Assembly (NCBI GenBank): GCA_026770585.1
Contig: MU646627.1
Location: 284,038-306,537, forward strand
Direction of reading: 5' to 3'
From: Baffinella frigidus
Lineage: Eukaryota > Cryptophyceae > Cryptomonadales > Baffinellaceae
DNA: 22,500 nucleotides
This document shows positions 9,089-19,600 of the stretch, one piece after another. Positions within the stretch are counted from its first letter, which is position 1. The number at the start of each line of letters is the position of its first letter. The translations under genes were made by a program, and so were the position numbers. The notes under the pieces were generated by a model that was given only the letters and a program-made list of their open reading frames with translations, was not told the DNA's origin and made no database searches.

Positions 9089-9178
9089 TGTTGACTTACG
9101 GTAAAATAGCGCGCTCGAGGACCCGCGGGAGAGGCTGGTAATGCACTGCCAGCCACGATATTTTACCTTAAGTCAACA
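9089..9178. mobile_element. Small inverted-repeat element, ttgacttacggtaaaat arms
   Basis: tgttgacttacggtaaaat is paired with attttaccttaagtcaaca 50 bases later (one internal mismatch). Single arms of the same sequence recur in tandem at about 19309-19354, inside the fusion gene's intron. Confidence 0.7.
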
Positions 9179-9628
9179 GTGCATACTTGTATAGTAGACG
9201 CTCGTTTCGGTGAGGCTGTTGACTTTGAAAAATCTTGTGACTCAAAAGTCAACTTCAACCGGTTTTATATTATTTCCGTGGCTACCTTCTCTCCACACCG
9301 CTCCTAATGGGGAGAGACAGGTAATAGGATTGATGGTTCAGGGCTTAGGGCTTAGGGCTCTGGGTTAAGGGGCTACAGTTTAGGCAAACACTGACGCGAG
9401 AGGAGGACTTACGTCGAGATCTAAGTTGGTTTGATCTCACTTGTGACCTAGCGTCCACTGAGCAGCGACCTGCTAAGAGGACGTTCCTTTTCGCCCCGAT
9501 TTCCGGGCGAGATTCTTGTTGGTATCCATAGCAGTCGATACGATTCTAGTATCAATAGTTTAGATGGACTGTATCCGTGAAGGCCCCGGTGCCTGCTAAG
9601 TGGGCAGTGGCGGGCGCGTCTAAATAAA

Positions 9629-9691
9629 TCCCTTCTTCTTCTCCTCCTCCTCCTCCTCCTCTTCCTCCTCCTCCTTCTTCTTCTTCTTCCT
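9629..9691 (+). repeat. Polypyrimidine (CTT/CTC)n microsatellite
   Basis: Uninterrupted ctt and ctc triplets over about 60 bases in non-coding sequence. Confidence 0.9.
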
Positions 9692-9775
9692 TAGTACTCA
9701 CAAGCCTGAAGTTGAGTGATCCAAAAGTCTACACGCCTTAAGACGAGCCCGCCTCGGTACAGCGACAGCCCTCAA

Positions 9776-9807
9776 AAAGTGAACCGGTGTCGATACCGGT
9801 ACACTTT
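9776..9807. other. Palindrome
   Basis: aaagtgaaccggt, 6-base loop, accggtacacttt: 13-base arms with one mismatch. No adjacent gene to regulate. Confidence 0.6.
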
Positions 9808-10106
9808 CGACAAATACTTTCTCCTCTAGCTGAAGCGATTTGTGTGTCAGAGGAGGGCTCACAACCTGCTGAACCGCGCGCGGCTGACATAAAAGGGGGT
9901 GATGATTTATTTTAGGGATTGTTGTCCGTCTATTTGCTCATTTTGTGGTCGTGCTGACAAAACGCAGCACCGCGTCGTCCCTCGCGGTCTATTCAAAAGT
10001 GAACACGCCGGGCTCGTAGTACACATCCGTCAACTCTGGAAGAATAAACGCCGCTTTTCGTGCGCGTGGCAGGGGTGGGCACGCGCGCTGCCTCACTCGG
10101 CTTGAC

Positions 10107-10200
10107 CGACTATTCTCAAGTTGACATTCCATGACTGCGGTATAAATCCGTCAACTTTGGAGCGAAAAAGAGCCTGGGCTCACCACGATGGGGTGACCGA
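10107..10200 (+). mobile_element. AAGTTGAC-family hairpin element, well-preserved copy
   Basis: gactattctcaagttgacat, then ataaatccgtcaactttgg, then gcgaaaaagagcctggg and a ctcacc/ggtga hairpin. Closest relative in the window is 968-1067. Confidence 0.75.
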
Positions 10201-10440
10201 ATCAGCTCTTGATGCTTTCCGTGCGCGTGGCAGGGGCGGGCGCGGGCGCAGCTGAACCGCGCGCAGAGGAGCAGCGAATCTTCGCTCCTCAAGCTTCCGC
10301 AGGTTGCGAGCCTCCCTCAACCCTGTTCACTTAGGGGTTACGGCTTAGTTGACTTCACCCTGAACCCTGAACCATGAACCATACACCACAATCTATAAAC
10401 CCTGAACTCTGAACCCTAAATCCTAAACCCTAAACCCTAG

Positions 10441-12333
10441 GCTGAAGCAACAAGAGCGGAATTGGCCGGGACAGCCGCAGGGGCAGAGGCACTCCGATCT
10501 CAGGTAAAACCCTAAAGCCTAAACCCTGAACCCTGAACCCTAGTCCCTGAACACGAAACCCTAAACTTAGTTGGACGCGCTGCAGTTGCGGGTACCAGCA
10601 CCCCCCCCAACCACCCCTAAATCCTACACCCCCCTAAACCCCCCTAAACTCTAAACCTTCCCAAACCCCCCTAGACCCCTCTAAAGCCCCCTGACCCCCC
10701 CTTGACCCTAACCCCCCTTACCCCCCCTAACCCCCTCAACCCTGAACCCCCCTGAACCCCCCTAACCCCCCCTAAACCCCGCACCATAAAACCTAAACCC
10801 CACACCCGAAGCCCCAACCCCCCCAAAAAGTGACCACCCCTCCGCCGCAACAATGAGGAATGTGTACCACGAAACGCTTTTAACGCGAACCGTTGCGGTC
10901 TCGCAGCAGCGGGGGAGTTGGCGGTTGGCGGGCAGGGTGGGGGGGAGGGGGAGGGGGCGATCGGTTTCGCAGGATTGGGGGGACGGGCGGGATTGGGGGG
11001 GGAGAAGGGCGGGGATGGAGGGAGGGGGAGGGGGAGGGGGAGAGGAGGCGGCGGGGGGGGGTGCAGGGATGCCGCGCGCCGCGCCCGCCGCGCCCCCGAG
11101 GGTACGCGAGTGTTGTTTCGCAACTCTGAAAGCTAACTCCTACGGGGGTCTCTCGCCCATACGAAAGCGCCCCCCTCCCCAGGACCACCATAGGGCCCTG
11201 GACTTGGGCCTACTGTAGGGTTCGAGGGGGGGGCGCTCTCTCATGAGCAAGGTACCCCTGTACCCCCCAAACCCTACTCCCTACCCCTTACTCTAAAAAC
11301 CTGATCCCCTCCCCCCGTACCCCCTACCCCCACCTGTGACACCCCAAACCCGTGTCTGACAGCAGACACGCGCCTCGCCGAGCATGGAGGACTTTCATCT
11401 CGGAAGATAACTGAATCAGTTCCTTTTCAATAGGAGGTTGCATATGAAAAAAATAGTTAGGGCGTAGTAAATTTAATTAGGCCTCCTAATGAAATGAAAC
11501 CGCCAATTAGGGAACTGATTCAGTAATCTTTCGAGATGGACTTGTACCAGGGCGCCGGGGTGGGGGCAACCCTGAATCCTAAACCCTGACCCCTAAAACC
11601 TGAACCATACCTTCCAGACCCTACCGGGTTTAGGGGTTTAGGTTTTGGGGTTCAGGCCCAACCAAACCCCCTAAACCCTGACCTCGAAACCCGAAACCCT
11701 CAATCAGGCGCGGGCGTCGCTGAGCATGGAGGACTTGTATTCGGGCGCTGGGGCGGGGGGAGGAGGCGCTGGGACGGGGGGAGGAGGCGCTGGGACGGGG
11801 GGAGGAGGAGGGCGCCCTCCATTGCACCGTCGTGACCGCGGGGTACTGCTCAACCCTGAACCCCAACCCCCAATCTCCAGACTTCAAACTCCAAATACCG
11901 AACCCTCTATTACCCTGCCGAGGTCGCGGGGGTAATGCTGAGTCCTGCTCCCTGGACCCCGCAAACGTAACACTGGGGCCTGAAACCTGAACCCTCCGCG
12001 ACCCTAACCCCTAACCGCGAACCCTTCACGTGTACACATGAGCACTCTGTTGGTCCTGCTCAGGCACAGCCTCGGTGGGGGTGCATTACATGGCGGCCGT
12101 GTTGGTACTTACAAACGTCTCTGTCTAACACCGAATCCCTCATCACCGCGCTGCGAAGCCGCGTGTGCAACCCTGAACCTGTAACCCTGCACCATAAACT
12201 CTGCACCATGAAGCCTAAAGCCTGAAGCCTAACGCCTGACCCGAAACCAGCGGGATGCGGAGGCGAGTGTGCAGACCGTGGCGGCCGTGCGTACTCGCGA
12301 GTACCGGAGCACCTCTCCGATGCGCGTTACTCG
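10441..12333 (+). CDS. Unrecognised gene, helical and Gly-rich protein; fragmentary exons
   Basis: Candidate exons with C-rich telomere-like introns between them: 10441-10503 (21 codons, AEATRAELAGTAAGAEALRSQ-like, written here in two parts: AEATRAELAG, TAAGAEALRSQ); 10571-10591, a 7-codon microexon (LDALQLR); 11707-11842 (ARASLSMEDLYSG followed by Gly/Ala/Thr-rich repeats and RPPLHRRDRG); and 12251-12289 or on to the stop at 12333 (RDAEASVQTVAAV). The first two are phase 0 and have heptad-like hydrophobic spacing. A Gly/Arg-rich open stretch at about 10907-11140 could also be coded but is low complexity. I do not recognise the protein, and neither start nor complete chain is established. The orientation of the intron repeats agrees with + strand transcription. 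Confidence 0.35.
11141..11262. mobile_element. tacagggg-family MITE-like element, complete copy
   Basis: Starts tacgggggtctctcgcccat and ends catgagcaaggtacccctgta; core gggccctgg and cctactgtagg. The most diverged of the complete copies. Confidence 0.8.
11376..11570 (+). pseudogene. Copy of the SMEDLYSG exon split by an insert
   Basis: A cag acceptor (about 11362-11364) leads into sequence reading TRASPSMEDL, interrupted at 11394 and resumed at 11539 with gacttgtaccagggcgcc (DLYQGAG). It matches the start of the exon at 11707 (ARASLSMEDLYSGAG). The interruption is the 144-base element at 11395-11538. With the insert present the exon copy is not translatable unless the insert is spliced out, and its ends are not GT...AG. 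Confidence 0.7.
11395..11538. mobile_element. AT-rich MITE-like insert with 28-bp inverted ends and 5-bp target duplication
   Basis: The left end catctcggaagataactgaa continues into tcagttcc; the right end is its inverse, ggaactgattcagtaatctt then tcgagatg, with two mismatches in 28. It is flanked by GACTT on both sides (11390-11394 and 11539-11543), a likely target-site duplication. The interior is AT-rich, unlike its surroundings, and has no reading frame. A diverged relative may be 12331-12432 (gagataac end, attatct end, shared ggccgcctaatta core). Confidence 0.8.
12055..12128 (+). repeat. 75-bp dispersed repeat, copy 1
   Basis: cagcctcggtgggggtgcat and catggcggccgtgttgg are shared with about 21795-21875 in the kinase intron. 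Ends carry weak agacag/ctgtct inverted repeats. Confidence 0.75.
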
Positions 12334-12518
12334 CGGGAGATAACCCAGGGGGTTCAGATTAATAGGAGGAATAGGAGTAATTACATAGGAGAGGCTAAGA
12401 TTTAATAAGGCCGCCTAATTAAAGAATTATCTAAACATTTAATTGCGACGCGTGTGATTTGGGGAGTGGGGTGCGTGGCGAGAGAGGAAGCGCGGCCTTG
12501 TTTGATACCGATACGGAC

Positions 12519-12826
12519 ATGCATGCACCTCCACAGAGGCAGTGTCTTCTTCTGGGTGGAAGGGGGACCTTTTGGTGACACCCTAGCTTTCGAAATGTAA
12601 ACTCAGTGCTTGAAAGTATACCCCTGCAGTGGCGAGGAGGTCCAAATAGACACTCTGAGGTCCTAGGCAGGTCCTAGGGCCCTACGGTAGGGCGTATGCA
12701 CCTACTGGCCACTCGGGGATAGGGTGGTGAGATCGGATGCCCTCGCGGCGTAAAAAGTCAAGTCTTTCGGCCCGGTCCCGGCTCTCAGGCCTTCAATCTG
12801 GCCGCCACCGCCAGTGGCCCACCTTC
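12519..12826 (+). repeat. 300-bp dispersed repeat, copy 2
   Basis: Partner of 2741-3052. Its segment 12658-12694 is the reverse complement of 2882-2918 with 33 of 37 matches, while both flanks align directly. Confidence 0.8.
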
Positions 12827-13135
12827 CTATCCGTTTAGGGCATGCCGATACCAAATTTTCTACAGAGGTTGCTGGAAAGTAAGGACGCGCACTGCTCTAC
12901 GATACAGTAGGTCTATGCCGAGGGCAGTAGGGTCACCCTAGGAGCGGTGCGTGCGCTTCCAGCAGAGCTTCTCAGATGGACAAGCTTGACCCGAAAATTC
13001 CCGGCCTTAAATAGGAACTTTCCTTCAACCGATGCTCGAAACACGTGTACATCCTACATGTTGATCTTGGCGTGGGGGAGCCTGTCCCGAACCCGCCCGC
13101 GCGATGCCGCACGCAGCAGAGCCTGCTTCATGGGC

Positions 13136-13213
13136 AGCGAGAGAGAGGGAGAGGGAGAGAGCGAGAGAGCTAGATAGATAGAGAGATAGAGAGAGCGAGC
13201 GAGCGAGCGAGCG

Positions 13214-13262
<49 letters not shown>
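13136..13262 (+). repeat. GA/GAGC microsatellite
   Basis: gagaga and gagc units with a short gata run near 13171-13190. The Ser/Leu-rich antisense frames here are repeat artefacts. Confidence 0.9.
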
Positions 13263-13263
<1 letters not shown>

Positions 13264-13604
13264 CCCGCGTTACGTGAGAATAGGGCTCGGGCGCACGGAG
13301 AGGAGTGGTGGTATTTTTCGCCAGTGCCACAAGATCTGGTTTCCCGGCGGCCGCTCGCTGACAGAATTACACATCTCTTGCTCTTCTCGGGACAACGCGA
13401 GGTTATTTCGATTTCGTGCCGGGGGCTGGGCGGGGTTGCGCGAGAGGAAGAGCGAGCTTTATTGATACATGTACCGACATTCTTCTCTCCCTCTGATTCA
13501 CCCGGTACCATTTGTGACTATTGCGGGGCGCCCCCGAGGAGCTTCGCCCACTCTTTCCGAATTGATGAGTGCCCCTCCGCCCTGTTCACCAGAAGGTTTA
13601 GCGT

Positions 13605-13731
13605 TCATCGTTTAGGGCTGGAGGGTTTGTCATCAGCTTCGGCTTGAGAGTAAAGAAGGGAGGGGGGAGGGGGGGGGAGGCACCTGAGAGCTTTCTCGTT
13701 GTGCTCTGCGATCACTTCCGCTGTTGCCCCC
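13605..13731 (-). CDS. Possible 3'-terminal exon of the YkgJ-DUF1415 fusion gene
   Basis: On the - strand, a pyrimidine-poor tctgcag acceptor leads into ATAEVIAEHNEKALR, which resembles the last helix of DUF1415 proteins. It either continues to a stop at 13605 through a Pro-rich stretch or uses a donor at ctcag/gtgcct. Its phase (needs two upstream bases) does not match the phase-0 end of the exon at 14054, so an exon or alternative donor is missing between them. Confidence 0.35.
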
Positions 13732-13930
13732 CTGCAGAGTGTGTGTGAGAGAGAGTTAGTGAGAGTGAGAGAGAGAGACTCAGTGACACTACGTTTGGCA
13801 AACACTCGCACGGAAACCGAGTCAGAGCGGAACAAAGCTACAAGTTGACGATCTAGGTGCCAAAGGTTGACGATGTAGGTACTAAATCAGGGTTTAGGGT
13901 TTAGGGTTTAGGGTGTAGGGTTAGGGTTTC

Positions 13931-13968
13931 GGGGTCGGGATCGCACCAATCGATACCCTTGTCTCTGG
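13931..13968 (-). pseudogene. Partial downstream copy of exon 14054-14178 (3' part)
   Basis: Reads RDKGIDWCDPDP on the - strand, matching IDKGIERSDPDA near the end of the authentic exon. Only the 3' part is present. A separate inverted scrap (gagaagagatctccgctgcc) of the same exon lies at 14288-14314 on the opposite strand. Confidence 0.65.
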
Positions 13969-14053
13969 TGGTGTAGGGTTCAGGGCGGGGCTCAGAATTG
14001 ACTTAGGGTGTAGGGTGCAGGGTTTAGGGTGTAGGGTACAAGGTATAGGGTAC

Positions 14054-16554
14054 ATGGTTGAGGGCATCGGGATCGGACCGTTCAATGCCTTTGTCGATCA
14101 TGGAGGTGCGGAGGAGGTTGATGACAGGCAGCGGAGACCTCTTCTCATAGTGCAGCACCCTGTCTTCCCCCTCCAGTCCTGCGCGGGATTGAAGTGTTAA
14201 CGGCTTATGGCTTAGGGTTTGGGGTTAGAGTTCAGGGACCCCCCCCCCCCCCAATCCTGCGCGCGGGGTTGTGAGAGATTTATCAATCGAGAAGAGATCT
14301 CCGCTGCCCGTCAGTGCAACACCCTTAAACCTACCCCCCCCCTTCAATCCTGCAAATGATCAACATGAGTATCCAACATTCTTTTACCATGATCGATTAT
14401 ATCAGATTGATCATACTGGATTCTTTTACCACCGCTGATACCGCTGGATTTCGGGTTTAGGGATTGATATAATCGATCAGCTGTGATGAAAGAATCTAGT
14501 ATAACCAATCTGATTTAGGGTATATGGTTGAGGGTTTGCAGTGCAGGGGTGGACCTGCGTATTCGAAGTCGGGGTGGAAGCACGCGACTAGCACCTCGTC
14601 CCCAATCTGCCGTTCCGCGTTTGGGGTTCATTGTTTAGGGTTTAGGGTTTGGGGATCAGGGTTTAGGGTTTAGGCTTTGGGGATCAGGGTTCAGGGCTTC
14701 GGGTTTAGGGATCAGGGTTCAGGGTTTCGGGTTTCGGGTTTTGGGGTTTAATGGTCAGGGTTCAGGGTTTCGGGTTTCGGGTTGAGGGGTTGGGGTTCAG
14801 GGTGCTGGGAGTGTTGAGGGTGTTTGAGGTTTAGGATTCGGCGTGTGCAGGGTGGGAAAACGCTGAAGCCTGCACCTCAACCCCAAACCATGAACCCCAA
14901 ACCCCAAACCTCAGTCCGGATGTAGGGCTAGACCTCTTCCAAAGCGCCACCCTCATCCAGAGCGTCCTCAAGCTCTTCGGTGAAGGCGTGCCACGTCTCG
15001 AAATCATCCCCCGCGAAATTGGGTAGGACAAGCTGGTTAAGGTATGGGGTTTAGGGTTGAGGGTTTAGCCATTTCACAGCCTCGGATCTCGAAGCCAAAT
15101 GTACTGAATGAGTCCCACGAATTGACTCAGCCATTTAATTAGGCGGCCTATTTAACTCTTGTGCTTCGTGGGGCTTCCTCGAGCTCCTCCGTGAAGGCGA
15201 GCCACCGCTCGAAATCGTCACCCGCGAAATTCGGCAGCACTAACTGCTTTCGGGAATAGGGTTCAGGGGTTTGGGGTTTGGGTGTAGTGTTTATGGTTGA
15301 GGGTTTCGGGTTTAAGGTTTAAGGTTTGAGTTTCGGGTTTGGAGAAATTATGGAAGGTTGGGAGTTGGCGTTTTCTCCCGGTTTACTGCGGGGTCAAGGG
15401 TTTATGATTTAGGGTTCAGGTTTCAGGGTTTATGGTTTAGGTTCTAAGGGTTAGGGTTCAGGGTTTAGGGTTTAGGGTTTAGGGTTTAGGGTTTAGGGTT
15501 TAGGGTTTAGGGTTTAGGGTTTAGGGTTTAGGGTTTAGGGTTAAAGGTTTAGGGTTTAGGGTTTAGGGTTTAGGGTTTAGGGTTAAGGGTTTAGGGTTTA
15601 GGGTTGGCGCGTGGGTCTGACCAGTGTGGTCGACACTTTCTCTTCGTCCCAGCCCCGAAGATCGTCCGCTGTCGGGATTAGGGTTTAGGGTTAGGGGTTA
15701 GGGTTTAGGGTTTAGGGCATACGTTTTAGGGTTTGGTGTTTAGTGTTTGGGTTTTAAGGGGTTTGGGTTACAGGGGCGGGGCGGAACCTTGCACGGTTTG
15801 GGTTTTGGGCCTAGGGATGAGTGTTGGAGGTATAGAGTTCAGGGGTTTTGGTTCAGGGTTTAGGGTTTAGGGTTTGGGGTTTAGGGTTTAGGGTTAAGGG
15901 TTTAGATTTTAGGGTTTAGAGTTTAGGGTTTAGGGTTTCCGTGGCTGAGAAAACCGCCTATAGCACCCCTTCCTCCGGGGTCCCGGACTATTCTAAAGTT
16001 GACATCCTCAATGTTTAGTACAAATTCGTCAACTTTGGGGTACAAAGGGGGATTTCTTGGCGAGGAACCGTGGCGGAGAAAGGCCTGCAGCGCCCCTTCT
16101 TCGTCAAGGAGGGTCAAAATTTCGGTTATTTGAGTAATTCTTAAATTGTGCCACGAAAATGTATGGACCGTTGTGCCAAAGACACCGTGCGGAAAGTAGT
16201 ATGTGCGAATCTGTATGAGAACAGGGGCCGGGCGAAACCGTGGCGGAGAAAGGTTTGGAGCGCCCCTTCCTCAAGGGTCCCGGACTATTCTAAAGTTGAC
16301 ATCCTCAACAGTTTAGTACAAATTCGTCAACTTTGGGGTAAAAGGTGGGGAGGGGCAAGGCAAAACCGTGGCGCAGAAAGGCCTGGAGCGCCCCCTCGTC
16401 GTCCACCACCTCCTCGTCGATCACCACCCTGCAGTTGTGGGTTTGGTATTTGGTGTTTGGTGTTTGGTGTTTGGTGTTGGGTGTTTGAGGTTTGGGGTTT
16501 GTGGTTTAGGGATTCGGGTTTCGGGGTTGGGGCTTGGGGTTGAGGTGTAAGGGT

Positions 16555-16600
<46 letters not shown>

Positions 16601-19600
16601 GTTTGAGGGCTGAGGGTTAAGGGTTGAGGTTTGAGGGCTGAGGGTTGAGGGTTGATGCGCTTACTTGGCCGTAGGCATCGCAGCTTCAGCCCAGGGACAC
16701 AACCCCAGCCTGCCGATAGGGTTCAGGCTTCAGATTTCTGGGGTCAGGGGTTATCATCCTTCTCTCTGTCCTCTCTCTTCCTAAATCATAGCCCCTAAAC
16801 CCTAAACCCTGACCCCTAAACCCCCATGCTTCTTTCTCTCCATACAGGCAAAGAGTCACGCTGAGTTTCTCACCTGGGACAAGGGTGCGCGCCGCACATA
16901 ACCCGCACCCCTACACCCTAAACCCTACACCGTAAACCCCTACAACCAGGTAGCAGTTCAAAACCCTGAACCCTGGCTAAACCCTAGACCCTAGACCCTA
17001 GACGCTAAACCCTAAACCCTACATGGGGAGGCGCACCGCACGACGTGCCTCTGCGCACGTGCAGGCTTCAACGCGAGTTGGTCACGTCCCCTACCAAACC
17101 TCCAATTCCCACCAGGAATGGTTTACAGGGGAGGCTGGGCAGAGTTTGAGGGGTAGCGCGCACCGCACGACGTGCTTCTGCGCCCACTCTTGCATTATCT
17201 GCTCCGCCTTGCCTCCTGCACCCTCCTCCTCCTGCGTGCAGGCTTAGGGTTTAGGGTTTAGGGTTTAGGGTTTAGGGTTTAGGGTTTAGGGTTTAGGGTT
17301 TAGGGTTTAGGGTTTAAGGTCGCGGGTTTGGGGCCCTGCCTCCTGCACTCTCCTCCTGTTTGCAGTTGCAGTTCAGGGTTTAGGGGTGAGGGTGTAGGGT
17401 TTAGGGTTTGAGGTTGAGGATTTGGGGTTGAGGGTTGATAGTTTAGGGTTGAGGGTTTAGGGTTTGGGGGTTAGGGTTTAGGGTTTAGGGTTTAGGGTTT
17501 AGGGTTTAGGGTTTAGGGTTTAGGGCTTAGGGTTTAGGGGGTTTAGGGTTTAGGGTTTAGGGTTTAGGGTTTAGGGTTTAGAGTGTGTGAAGCAGCGCAC
17601 CTGCAGGGGGAGAGCGGCGCTGTCCTCAGGTTTAGGGTTTAGGGTCTAGGGTTTAGGGTTTAGGGTTGAGGGTTGAGGGTTCGGGTTGAGGGTGTCGGCT
17701 GAGGGTTTAGGGTTTAGGGTTCAGGGTTTAGGGTTTAGGGTTTTATGTATCATTTATCATTTTCTGGGGTTTAGGGTTTAGGGAATCGGGTGTCGGGTTG
17801 GTGCACATGCGCACCTGCAGAGGGAGCACATCGCCGGCCTCGCTCATGGCAAGGAGCTCCCGATCCACCATCGACGCCGCTGCCAGAATCTGATCCAAGA
17901 ATAGCTCCCCCCCAAGCTCTTTCCCCGCCGGGAAGCTGACAGGCGCGTCCGCGCCCCCGCCCCCGCCTCCCTCGCGCATCTCATCCCAAAGAGCGTCCGC
18001 CTCCCGCTTCCCGCGTTTGTCTCCTGGAGAGGCTGCGGGTCAGCGTCCTCGAAACGCTCAACGCTCAACGCTCAACGAAGCCAAAAGGCGCGCCCCCGCC
18101 CGCCATGTCCTCCCTGACCTCCTCCCAAAGTGCGTCAGCCCCGCGTGTATCGCCTGTCGGGGACCCCCGACTCGCCTCAGGGTGTGGGTGGTTGCTGGGA
18201 TCAGGGGGTCGGGGTGAGGGGTGGGGTAAGAGCTCCTCCTCAGCCCCTCCCGCAGATGAGGAGACGCGCGGGGGGGGGGCGAGAGCGAAAGTAAGTGACG
18301 TGGAACCCCAAAACCCTAAAACCTAATCCCTAAACTGACCCCTAACGCCAACACCTGGCGCGACAGGCGGTCTGCGAAGCCTGCAAGAGAAACCTGAAAC
18401 CTTAAATCCTGAACCCTCAACTCCAAACCCCTAACCCCTCAACCCAGCAACGCGTGCGGAACCCCTAGCCCCTAAACCACCAACCAGCAACGACAACCCC
18501 CAGTTCTCCCCTCAAGCAGTGCGACGGACGGTGCTGGAAGCATCCAACAGCCCCGCGTGGGAAATCCTGAACCCTAAACCCTAAACCCTAAACCCTGAAC
18601 CCTGAACCCTCAACCCTCAACCCTCAACTCTAAACCCTGAACCCTAAACCCTGAACCCTAACCCCTAACCCCTAACCCCTAACCCCTAAACCCAAACGAA
18701 AAAAAAATAGTTCTCCAGACCAGCAGTGCGACGGACAGTGCTGGAAGCATCCAAGAGCCCGGCATGCGGGAACGTCGCGTACGCCTCCTCAAAATCCCGC
18801 AGCCTCTGCCCGATCTGCTCACCGGTGGGGTTTCCAATTCACAGAGGAAAACACGTGGAAAAACGCATGGGCTTCATAGGAAACTTCGTTGATTTCATAG
18901 GACTTGATAGGAACCTCGGTAAGTTCGTGGGAAACCCCATCGAAGTCGCACACGCCTCTTCGAAATCACGCAGCCTCCGCCCAATATTCACACACAGAGA
19001 AAAAACATTGACTGCATAGGAGATTTCATCAATCGTGAATTCCCGCAGCCTCGGTCTCATTTTCACACTTGGGGAAACACCTGGACCGCATGGGAACACG
19101 AATCGATCGCATAGGAAACCCAATCGATTCTACGGCAACACGCATCGACCTCCTTGGGTAACGCACCATCGTCATGTGGAGATGCAACACGTCGCACCTC
19201 ACTGCCAACCAGATCATTTCACCCAACTCGACTGCCCCTCAGAGCCAGAGCCGTAATCCAATTGGGTGCTGTGGGAGCACCCTCCCCGGCAACTTACTGC
19301 CGAGGATCAGTTGACTTAAGGTAAAATATCCAGTTGACGTAAGGTAAAATATATGCTAGCAGTGCATTTCCTCCGCGGCGACGCTCTCGCCCGGCCCAGC
19401 GCCCATCCTAAGTTGACACGCTGGGCTTTGCGGTACACACCCGTCACCTTTGGGGCGAAAAAAAGCCCAGGCTCCCCAAATTGGTGAGACGCAATACACG
19501 TGAGGCTGAGGTAGACCTCCTCGGCGCTGACACTCTCCTTCTCTTGCTCGCCCCTCTCTCCTTCGCCCGCCCCGGAAGCCCCACCCCCTGCACCACCCGT

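Larger units (their letters stand above)
8591..10440. other. Non-coding mosaic of short repeats and hairpins
   Basis: No convincing exon was found. Contents: the 8655-8755 inverted-repeat partner, with a diverged direct copy just upstream at 8603-8650; three copies of gggagaggctggtaa-type sequence at about 8812, 8928 and 9128; a pair containing tctaggcaagcgctcacg and its variant (about 8850 and 9378); several hairpins with ttgactta or aagttgac arms (8964-9008, 9089-9178, 9222-9254); and two AAGTTGAC elements (9985-10052 and 10107-10200). The only longer open frame, 9899-10105, overlaps one of these elements and is not supported. Confidence 0.6.
12334..13604. other. No confident gene; dispersed repeats and microsatellite
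   Basis: Contains an AT-rich element relative (12331-12432), a repeat pair (12440-12518 and 13400-13481, shared gagaggaag, gcg, ttgata, gacat), the second copy of the 300-bp repeat, and the GA tract. Open frames at 12947-13177 and 13274-13647 have no recognisable domain and no splice context. Confidence 0.5.

Noticed and set aside
9899-10105. 68-codon frame as a gene
   Set aside because: Overlaps a hairpin element, has no domain and starts in repeat-rich non-coding sequence.
13025-13511. Long - strand frames over the GA tract
   Set aside because: Translation is mostly Ser-Leu repeats from the microsatellite.
15412-15606. Chromosome end (true telomere)
   Set aside because: Coding exons of one gene lie on both sides in consistent phase, so the array is interstitial.
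18355-18380. Constitutive microexon FADRLSRQ
   Set aside because: Including it leaves phase 0 before an exon that needs phase 1; kept only as a possible optional exon.
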